Shown piece by piece: positions 56,043-64,000 of a DNA stretch of 64,000 nucleotides. The notes below the pieces were generated by a model, which saw only the letters and a program-made list of their open reading frames with translations, ran no database searches and had not been told where the DNA came from. The first letter of the stretch is position 1; the number at the start of each line of letters is the position of its first letter. Both the position numbers and the translations under genes were made by a program. The DNA comes from Phytopythium helicoides (taxonomy: Eukaryota; Oomycota; Peronosporomycetes; Pythiales; Pythiaceae), in assembly GCA_024867545.1 (NCBI GenBank), contig JANFNE010000066.1, positions 186,001 to 250,000 of the forward strand. Reading direction: 5' to 3'.

Positions 56043-58258
56043 TTACGCAATTCGGCCGATGGTCCGCTCGAGGAGCAAGCGATAGCCATTCTGTAGCAGG
56101 AACTGCTGGAAGGGCCCTGCCTCGAGCGCCTGGAAAAGCTTCTGTTGCACGGGTAACAGGATGTCGCCCGGAGGGTACTCGTCCGTCGAGTCGGCATGCA
56201 ATGCGATACTCAAACGGCGACTGATTTGCTCTGACTGGAAAGACTGTCGCAGCTGTGTCATCTCGTCAATCTGGATCACATTGAGCATCTGCACGGCGCG
56301 AATGATCTCCTTGAGGTGATCCCACTCGTCCTTGGACGACCGCCGACCGCCCATGCTTCCGCCCATCACTACACCGTTCTCGCGAGCCAAACTCGACCGC
56401 CGGTAAAGCTCGCATTCGATCCACGTGTCCAGCAGACTCTGATAGTGGGATGTGTACACAAAGTCGCGGAAGAGCTTGAGCGTATCTTCTCGCGCCAGCA
56501 CACGCTGCAGCAGGGATGGTTCGGCGTGCATCGACAAGTAAATGTCCCCTTCGCTTCGAGAGACAGCCTGCGTACAATTATGAACAATGGGTCAGTGAGT
56601 ATAAAACTGAGACCAGTAAGTAAAAAGGCTGGCTGGGTGTGACTTCGTACGTCTTCCGTGATGAGAATCTCCGCCTCATACAGTCGGTGATTCTCACTCG
56701 ATATCCCGATCTGAACGTGCAAAGCGTGAATCCACGCGACCATCTCGTCTTTGCTGTTGGCGCAAAGCTGGAGTGCACATACGTCTAGATATTAGCTATT
56801 GCTCTCAACCTTGCGCAACAGTGTGTACATACCTGAAAGGTTCTTCGCGGTGTTCGAAGCTCGAATGAATACGGGACACGCTGCGTTTTGAAATGGTTAG
56901 ATCGCCTTGCTTGGTATGTGCAGATAAACAGTCTGAGCATTACAAACCACTTCGGGGCGAGCTTTGGCGAGGTAAGCGTTCAACAAGCTGATGGCTGTCA
57001 CGTCACGCTGATCGGCAGATGATTTGCAGTACAGTAGCTGGTCACCCTGAAGGACGGCGGGGGAGTCAGCAACGAAAAAAAAATATCAATGAGGAAAGCT
57101 GGTGGCTAGCAAACCTTAACGATGAACCACCGCTTGCGCCAAACGTTGGGATCCTTGAGGCTGGCTTTCTGTAGGTATCCTGAGTGAACGCCCTGTACAG
57201 TATCACGTCGCGAGATGTGTCGGTCATTTTACTCACAGCCTGCTGGGGAAATTCTTGCTTCCCTTACCTTGCCGAGCAGCACAGGGAATGTGAGCGCCTG
57301 AGAGTCAGACGGCACGCGGCGTGGGCTGGGGGAAAGCGCTGACACCGGTGTTGCAGGGCTCTGATCGAGATCGATAGGCGTGCCACGGACATCCTGAAGC
57401 ATGTCGAGGTTTTCAGTCCGCACTGTTGGCCTCGCAAAAACAAAAAACGTGCTGCCCACCTTGAGCACGAACTTGACGGGTGGGCGAGACTGGTGACGTG
57501 GGTGGGAGCGCGACGACCCATCCGCCTCCGTGGCCGAGCGCTGTCGGTTGAGAGTGTCCATGAGCGGCAGGATCATCTCGTCGTCGCGTAGCGTCCGCGC
57601 CGAGAGCGATGCTGCGGAGGGCAAGCGAACTCGTTAGCTGTTGTGTCACCTCTGGCGGCAAGCGAGCCGGCGGCGCACAGTCGGTGGGGAAGACGACCAC
57701 GATGACGTAGTACTCAAAGTCGGACAGCGGGATCTTGATCTTGTTGGCCATCGACTTGCGCACCTGTGGGCAATGGTGAGCACCTCGTCCGCGCGCGCGG
57801 GGCGCAAGGGCACGCACCTCTAGCACCGTGGTGTTGCCGTAGAGTTTGAACACGGTGGAGGACGTGAAGTTCTGGTTCTCGAAATAAATACGCGCGAAGC
57901 CCGTGCGCTCCTCCGGCGGGGGCTTGCCCACCGCGCGCCGCCTGTCGTGCGTCTGCCGCCTGAGCGCGACGGCGCCGCCGCCCGCCGCCGGCGGCTGCGT
58001 GGGTGAGGCCGCGTCGTCCGCCGCGATGCGGTCGCGCCTCATCTCGACGGGCGACGGCGCGGCTGGCCGGTCGAGGGACGCGACGGACGCGCTGTCGCCG
58101 TCCAGCGAGGCACGCGAGCCGTCCGCCAGCTCCTCGAGCGAGTCGAACGGCGCGCCAAGGTCCATGGCGCCGCGCGAGAAGAGCCCGGCGCGCTGTCTGG
58201 CGCGATCGTCGGGCCGTAGTGGCGGCCTCGTGACGCCGACTTGGACGGGGCGGCCCAT
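56043..58258 (-). CDS. RA-PH-RGS domain signalling protein
   Basis: The ATG at 58258 begins a disordered N-terminus of about 140 residues. A Ras-association-like domain spans exons 1-3 (FARIYFENQNFTSSTVFKLYGN, VRKSMANKIKIPLSDFEYYV, DDEMILPLMDTLNRQ, VKFVLKVG). A PH domain follows (HSGYLQKASLKDPNVWRKRW, FIVKGDQLLYCKSS, ELRTPRRTF, DEMVAWIHALH). The C-terminal exon (56043-56580) is an RGS domain (LFRDFVYTSHYQSLLDTWIE, LQALEAGPFQQFLLQNGY-like end). Exon 1 ends at 57818 and exon 2 starts at 57763; other introns are short and only approximately placed. It should bind a Ras-like GTPase and phosphoinositides and speed GTP hydrolysis by a G-alpha. These roles follow from the domains and are not shown for this protein. 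Confidence 0.8.
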
Positions 58259-58515
58259 ACTGGGCGCGAGAGAGCGCGGGTCCCATACGGAGCGCCAGTG
58301 AACCGTTCTCCGCCAGCAGCTCACCGCGTTTTGCGCGCGTTGCACCTCGTTGTGGAGAATACTGAACCGTGTTCTGCGACGGCCGTTTCGCCCTCGTCGC
58401 ATATGACTACCTGAAAGTCAAAAGAGGAAATCGTCGAAACCGTGTTTATTTATACCCCACCGAGATGACCCACCGAGACGATGCCCATTTGCGCAGCTCC
58501 CGAGCACCTGAAGCC

Positions 58516-61245
58516 ATGGCGGAGGCGGCGAAGCGCAGGAGCCAAGCGCCAGAGGCGGCGGGCGAGCGCGAGCCCAGCGACGTCGAAGACGAGGATGAGG
58601 ACAGCGAGGAGGGCGAGGGCGAGGACGCCGACCCGACGCAGACGATCGTCGACATGGGCCGCCACGCGCGCATGCAGCGCATCCAGAAAGTGCTCTTCGA
58701 GCAGCTGCTCGGCAACGACGAGCGCCTGACGCTCGAGCTACGCGAGAAGCAGGAGGAGCTCAAGCGCGTGCGCGCGGCGCGAGAAGACGCCGGAGTCGCG
58801 CTCTACGGCGTGCAGCAGCAGCTTGCAGCGCTGCAACTTTCGCTCGAGGCGTCGCACCGCAAGTTGACTGCACTGCACGAGGCACGGTTTACGAGCGAGG
58901 ACGCGCTGGACGAGGCCAAGGAGAACGCGCAAACCAAAAAGCAGCAAGTCGAGCAGCACCGCACGAGCGTCGCCAAGACGCAGCGAGAGCTGGACGCTCT
59001 GAATGCCACGCTGCGTCAGGTTTCTGCGTACAACGAAGAAATGAAGCGCGAGATCGCAAGAACGCAGCGCGCAGCCCACAAAGCCGAGGAGACCATGAGC
59101 GACATGGAGAAAGGAAAGCTCAAGCAGGACCTCTACATCGATTCGCTCAACGAGCAGCTCAAGTCGCTACGCGAGCAGATCACGACTCTCGCAGCGCAGC
59201 TTAAAAGCCAAAAGCTTGAGACCTCTGCGGCAGATGCTACATTGCGGGAAGCTTCAGTGCAAATGGAGGCGGTGGCGTTTGAGAAGAAGCAACTTCTCCA
59301 GCAGTGGAAGAGCGCATTGGTCGGGATGCAGCAGCGGGACCAAGCGCTGCAAGCAACTCAAAGTGCACTAGCATCCACCCGAGAAGAGGATCTGGCGCTT
59401 GCCATGGAACTTCGAGGCTACGCGCACTCTATCGACAAGGCCCAGCGGCAGCACGAGACTCTGGTCGCCACTGTTGAGCGGTTCAATGCTGAGATTCGGT
59501 TTGTAGAAGAGCAACTCGCGGCACTTGCGACTGAACATGCTCGTTTGGCAGAGCGCCACGAGATGCTAGCCAAGTCTCTGAAGCAAACCGAGGCGCAGAC
59601 GTCGAGTGCGAGTGTGTCGACCAAGACACTAGAGCTTGAGACAGCTCAAGTATCCCAGCATCTTGAAACAACCCAGCGTGAGCGACATGCCCTCGAGGAC
59701 GCCATTGCGGCGCAAAAGAGTGAGCAAACGACTGCTAATAAGGCTGCTAACAACCTCGTGAGAGAAACTCAAAAGCTTCAAAATGCCGTACACGAAAAGG
59801 AACTCGCACTTGCGTCGCTAAAGAATGAGCTCGCCCGAGTAGGCGTTGATGCCCTCAACGTGGAGGCTCACACTGCACAACTCACGGAGGCGAGAGACAA
59901 AGCTCTTGCTGAGCTCAAAGCTGAAGACTTGGCAGTTGAAAAGGCTGAGCTTGAGCTGCGCCAGCGTAACGATGAGATTGAGAAGAAAATGCTGCGTCTC
60001 GATCGCCTCAACAAAAAGTATGAGCAGATCGTGGCCAAACTAGAAGACGAAAACACTGGACCCCTCGAGGCTACCATTAAGAATCTAACGCTTGAGGCTG
60101 CAGCTATTCGCGCTCGCAACGCCGAGAAGCAACGTGCATGGCTAGTGACGCAGACTGCACTTGTTTCGCTTGCAGGCGAGGCACAAGAGCTCAGCGAGAA
60201 GAACCAGGAGCGCACATCCCGCACAAGTGTTCTCGAGCAGAAACAGCTCCGCTTAGCTCATGAAGTTGCGGCACTTCAACAAGATGCCAAGCAAGTTCGG
60301 CAAGCGCTCACCGGACTTCATGCAGACACCAGCAAGCTCAATGAGCTCCTTGCAAAGCATGCAAGCCGCCACGATGAATTGCTGAATTCAAACCACGCAC
60401 TTGAGATCGACTTCAAGCGTGAGCTGCAGGAGCTAGAGCAAGAGGCTGTGTCGCTCGAAGCACGCGCAACACAACTGAAGATGGACAAACAAGAACTGTT
60501 AGATCGAGTCGTTGAAGCTGAAAAACAATTGATGCTGTGGGAGAAGAAGATTCAGTTGGAGCGCGAGACTCAGGCAGCACTGGACCCAGAAGTTGGTCAG
60601 GCGGAAGCAAAAGCGATGGAGAAGGAAATCCATCGCATGCGTTTACGACTTGAGACGCTATCACGAGCGCAGGAGCAAATGCTACAAGACATGGAACAAG
60701 CTATCCATAAACGTGACCTGCTGGCGTTGAGAGGGCGAAGCAAGCAAAAAGACGAGGCTCATGAAGTTGAGCTGTCGGTGGCTGCTGTCCAAGCGAAGCG
60801 AGCAACTCTTCAAAATCGATTACGATCGATCGAGAAAGAGACCCGAGCTTTAGACCAGCAGTTGCGAACAAAGCTGGTAGCTTGTGAAGATGTTGCGTTC
60901 CAGCGAGAGAAAGCAGCAGCTGAGCTCCAAGTAGACGAGGAGCGTGCAACTTCATTGCAAACGCAGATAAACACATCATTGTTTGAGAAGCAGCGACTCG
61001 TAGATGCCACAGCAAGGAAGCAGCGACTGGCCCGGCGGTTTGAGGTATGGTGCCGTGAATCCGGCAACCCCATGAGCTCGGGTTCTCGAAAAAGTGCCGA
61101 TGTATGCGAGCAGGAGCGGGCGCAGGCCGAGGCGGGGATCATCAAGGTTCGAGAGCTTGTAACCATGCTTCAGCAGCAACAGCCGAGGCTCAGCGATGTG
61201 CTTGCACGAGTAATGCTGCTTGCAGATGAGCCTGCCACTGCCTAA
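58516..61245 (+). CDS. CCDC40: CCDC40-like axonemal ruler protein
   Basis: Together with CCDC39, CCDC40 sets the 96-nm repeat of the flagellar axoneme and positions inner dynein arms. A single exon encodes 909 residues from ATG 58516. An in-frame ATG at 58465 exists, but a TATA-like patch sits only 15 bases upstream of it. The first 60 residues are acidic, and the rest is coiled coil. Diagnostic family text is DAGVALYGVQQQLAALQ (about residue 95) and, near residue 675, LMLWEKKIQLERETQ, DPEVGQAEAKAMEKEIHRMR. It is shorter than animal CCDC40 mainly at the N-terminus. It is divergent from the RA-PH-RGS gene and free of frame breaks. Confidence 0.88.
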   Translation: MAEAAKRRSQAPEAAGEREPSDVEDEDEDSEEGEGEDADPTQTIVDMGRHARMQRIQKVLFEQLLGNDERLTLELREKQEELKRVRAAREDAGVALYGVQQQLAALQLSLEASHRKLTALHEARFTSEDALDEAKENAQTKKQQVEQHRTSVAKTQRELDALNATLRQVSAYNEEMKREIARTQRAAHKAEETMSDMEKGKLKQDLYIDSLNEQLKSLREQITTLAAQLKSQKLETSAADATLREASVQMEAVAFEKKQLLQQWKSALVGMQQRDQALQATQSALASTREEDLALAMELRGYAHSIDKAQRQHETLVATVERFNAEIRFVEEQLAALATEHARLAERHEMLAKSLKQTEAQTSSASVSTKTLELETAQVSQHLETTQRERHALEDAIAAQKSEQTTANKAANNLVRETQKLQNAVHEKELALASLKNELARVGVDALNVEAHTAQLTEARDKALAELKAEDLAVEKAELELRQRNDEIEKKMLRLDRLNKKYEQIVAKLEDENTGPLEATIKNLTLEAAAIRARNAEKQRAWLVTQTALVSLAGEAQELSEKNQERTSRTSVLEQKQLRLAHEVAALQQDAKQVRQALTGLHADTSKLNELLAKHASRHDELLNSNHALEIDFKRELQELEQEAVSLEARATQLKMDKQELLDRVVEAEKQLMLWEKKIQLERETQAALDPEVGQAEAKAMEKEIHRMRLRLETLSRAQEQMLQDMEQAIHKRDLLALRGRSKQKDEAHEVELSVAAVQAKRATLQNRLRSIEKETRALDQQLRTKLVACEDVAFQREKAAAELQVDEERATSLQTQINTSLFEKQRLVDATARKQRLARRFEVWCRESGNPMSSGSRKSADVCEQERAQAEAGIIKVRELVTMLQQQQPRLSDVLARVMLLADEPATA

Positions 61246-61473
61246 GTCTACCTTACGACACAACATTCGAGAGCAAATACAAACAACCATTGTCATTTAT
61301 TTTTTCTGGTATCAATTACGAAGTGTGTCGTGACTTGCCGCTGTGTCGATCGCTCGAAGGAGACCATCAAGCCGGTGGGCTATGTCCTTTACGTGAGAGA
61401 CAGTAGAAGCCCGCATAATCACAATAAAGCGATCGCTTCGCAAATAAAAGCTGGTGTCATGCCCACATCAAAG

Positions 61474-62971
61474 TTAGAAGGTTACACTGCCTCGCCACCA
61501 CACTTTATCAAGATTGGAAATTGCAACGCACTCGACATGATCAATGAAATGTGCCCTAAAGTAGTGCAATATGACATCCGGACGACCCTGAATCAATAAA
61601 TCTAGTAAAGTGACGTGTCGCCAAAGCGCCAACAACCAAAGTTGTGCTGCTCGATGCCTTTTGTCTCCGTCAGCATTCGCCTCCGCCTTAGTTTGCAACG
61701 AAGGTATGTATCGCTCTGCAGTCCCAATCCCAACGCATATGCGCTTGAACATTTTCTCTAGCCACTTTGAGAACCCATCCATTTCTATCAGCACTGTCAC
61801 GACAGACTCATTAACGTCGCCAGCTTCGCTTAAACCGAGGAGAAGCGCCGTCTGTGCGTCAAGGAGTTCCTCCCAAAGTACATGCCACATGTCTGACCGC
61901 TCATGGCCGCGAGATGCCCTGTAGCATGTAAGAATGCATCCCTGGGTGACACGGATAAGGTCTTTCGGGCAAACAGTCCGAAAGAAAATACTCCGCTCGA
62001 AAATGTTTCTTTGACTGTCAAATATGGCAGCTCCGAACACTCGAATGACACTACTCACCAACTCGAGCCATTTGTCAGATCGTTCACATGCAGCATGATT
62101 TCTTAACGTGGATGTCGTAGTCTTCAAGATCTCCATGAGTAGAGATGCCAGCCCCATCACAACAATGGACCAACCATTTTCTTCTTTGGTGAGCACCAAC
62201 CGGGTTTTATTTTCCAGTACAAGCCCTTGAAGTAGTGGAGTGCACGAAATCGCCCCCTCGAGCTCTAACAGCAAGTGAGAACACACGCGAAATGAATGTT
62301 GCGAGTCATCGACCCTTGTCAAGGCCGGTAACTGTTCAACAAGCTCCGCGAGAAGAGTCTCCAGCTGCTCAGATAGCACCAACGCTTGGTCAGAGCACTC
62401 AGCATCAATCTCATCCATTCCAGCAGCTAGGCACAATAATCGTCGCTGCACATCGCCGCCCGTGAGAATGTATAACACGTGAAACCTCTTAACAGTAAAC
62501 GCTTACCTGGAAGAAGATGCGGCAAGCGCGCGCGACGTGGCCGAACACTCGCGTCTCGGGCTCAAAGCTGCTGATCCAGTAATCTGTGTCATTGCTCTCT
62601 TCATCTTGAAATCGAAGGTGATAGAGCTCGCTTTCAGGTACGAGGAGCAGTGATTTCTGCAGTGCTGTAAATGCCTGGACTCGCTCAAATTGCTCAACCT
62701 TGTCCAGCGCCAGCCGGGTTATGTTGGCAGCACTGATGCTAATACTCCCACCAAGCGGCAGAAGTAGGATTGCAGCTCTTGTTAGCACCAGAAGCTGGAG
62801 TGCGCGAGGGCGGCGTGGAGGCGCCGCCATCACCACCGCCTCATGAAAGAGAACGTTATTGGCATCCACATCGGAACCGGCAGTGCTTGCCCATAGCAAT
62901 GCAGCTCGGATTCGTTCCCGATCAAGATGCAGCGGTCGGCAAAGCGTTGGCGAGCACGGTGGAGACGACAT
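61474..62971 (-). CDS. conserved-looking protein of unknown function
   Basis: Two exons are clear: 62507-62971 and 61474-62445, joined by an intron with GT..AG ends, giving about 478 residues. The first 150 residues look PH-like: short strand-like segments (LVLTRAAILLLPLGG, LLLVPESELYHLRFQDEESN) ending in a helix (VFGHVARACRIFFQ). The rest is helical without repeats I can name (LVLSEQLETLLAELVEQLPA, WHVLWEELLDAQTALLLGLS). I do not recognise the family. It starts 66 bases after the stop of the WDR43-like gene on the same strand. Confidence 0.7.
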
Positions 62972-63037
62972 TGCTTATGAAAATGGAAGTCAAAGTTAGT
63001 TGCGTGTAACGTCTATTGTGTATAAAGTACGTGAGAT

Positions 63038-64000
63038 TTAAGCGTCATCGGTGTCCTCATCATCGTCGTCGCCATCCTCCTCGTCCTGCTCCTCTTCCTC
63101 GTCATCATCATTGCCACCCTTGCTGGCCTCCTCCTCATCATCATCTTCCTCCTCGTCATCGTTGTCTTCCTTCTCACTTTCCTCCTCTTCGTCATCGCCT
63201 ACAGTCAAAGACGACCTAGTTAGAAGTTGTTGATCCATCTTTGGCACCAAGAAAAGTCAGACAATACCTTCTTGGTAGACAACAGCCGCGCGAGGAGCGT
63301 CACCACTGGAAGCCGCCGAGGCCTCGTGGATCTGACCGATAACGAGGCTCAGCCGGCCCGCGAGCTTCTGGAGCTGCTCATGGGCCTTCAGCCGGTTCTC
63401 GAGGAGCTGGTAAAGAGCCGAGAGCTGCTGCACTAGCTCGGGCTGGGCGAGCAGGAACGCCGTGTGGTGCAGAAGAATCGAGCGAAGCCAGGGGCACAGC
63501 AGCGCGCAGCGAGCAGGGTTCTTCTCGAACTTAATGACGAGAATCTCCAGCAGCGTGAGCACCTTGACCGACGACACACGCTTGATGGTCCGGCTGATGA
63601 CCTTAGGGTCGAGCGTGCCAAGCACATACTCGAGCATCGCATTGTCCTTAGACTGCAGTGCCTGTTCCAGCACGCTAGCCAGCGAAGTTGCATCCGGTTT
63701 GCCCTTCTTTCCGCGCTTGCTGTCCTCTGCTTCGTCTACACGAGCCAGCTCCACCGCCAGGTCACCTTCAACGCGTTCGCGGAGGGCCTCCACGCGCTCA
63801 GCGAGCGTCAGGTCGTTGTCATCGTCTTCATCATCACCCTCTCCATTCGCCAGGTCGTCAAACGACACACCCGACGTCTCGTCCACCACCTTGTGAGAGT
63901 TCGCCAGGCCGCTACGGGCCGACAGCGTCGGCACGTGAGCGTTCTGCGACTTCTCGTCCTCGGTGTCTACCTTGCGCTTCTTGTTGGCAGGAAGTAGCAG
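63038..64000 (-). CDS. WDR43/UTP5-like ribosome-biogenesis factor, C-terminal part
   Basis: The gene runs off the right end of the window, so the WD40 propeller expected upstream is not seen. The visible part has a basic patch (KKRKVDTEDEKSQ), an acidic linker and a Utp12-type helical domain (LEQALQSKDNAMLEYVLGTL, VISRTIKRVSSVKVLTLLEI, LLCPWLRSILLHHTAFLL). The last exon codes a tail of Asp and Glu of about 50 residues. Exons: 63268 to beyond 64000 and 63038-63198, with an intron 63199-63267. The protein would act in the nucleolar small-subunit processome (t-UTP complex). Confidence 0.85.

Noticed and set aside
58369..58515. Upstream extension of the CCDC40-like frame
   Set aside because: The first codons are not ATG, and the ATG at 58465 lies too close to a TATA-like patch; 58516 is the better start.

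Overview
This 64 kb window reads as nuclear DNA of an oomycete, probably a Pythium- or Phytophthora-like species. The call rests on protein content, because no marker rRNA is present. Genes are dense and separated by short gaps. Introns are short, about 60 to 80 bases, with GT..AG ends. The window holds a tandem array of LRR receptor kinases of the TKL type, polycystin and TRP channels, flagellar genes as expected for a zoospore-forming organism, a plant-like fused urease, and a bZIP-START-like protein of a kind common in oomycetes.

Layout. Bases 0.3-18.1 kb: four paralogous LRR receptor-like kinases, all on the minus strand. They share one ectodomain plan: a cysteine module, small LRR exons, a capping cysteine pair, a membrane helix and a kinase. 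One is broken by three single-base frame shifts and one carries a long Thr-Pro stalk. A gene resembling giant-virus MSV199/T5orf172 proteins lies between the first two. Bases 18.7-33.7 kb: a calcium and transport neighbourhood with an ankyrin-TRP channel, urease, an EF-hand protein and a polycystin-2-like channel ending in two RyR domains. Bases 34.6-42.4 kb: housekeeping genes STT3 (with an extra Cys-rich tail), proteasome alpha-4, gamma-tubulin complex protein 4 (with an inserted lectin-like block) and ribosomal protein S29. Bases 43.3-52.8 kb: a TMEM131-like protein, a bZIP/START-like protein and a membrane-anchored EEP-fold hydrolase. Bases 52.9-64 kb: coiled-coil genes, the flagellar proteins CFAP299 and CCDC40, an RA-PH-RGS signalling protein, an unrecognised gene and the C-terminal part of the ribosome-biogenesis factor WDR43/UTP5.

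Working together. The receptors, channels, EF-hand protein and RGS protein suggest sensing and calcium signalling. CCDC40 and CFAP299 belong to the flagellum, and GCP4 to microtubule nucleation at its base and at spindle poles. These links are inferences from gene content.

Quality caution. Several genes that are essential elsewhere (STT3, GCP4, polycystin, TMEM131-like) each need one or more single-base corrections to read through. This points to indel errors in a draft sequence, so the broken frames should not be read as pseudogenes without checking.
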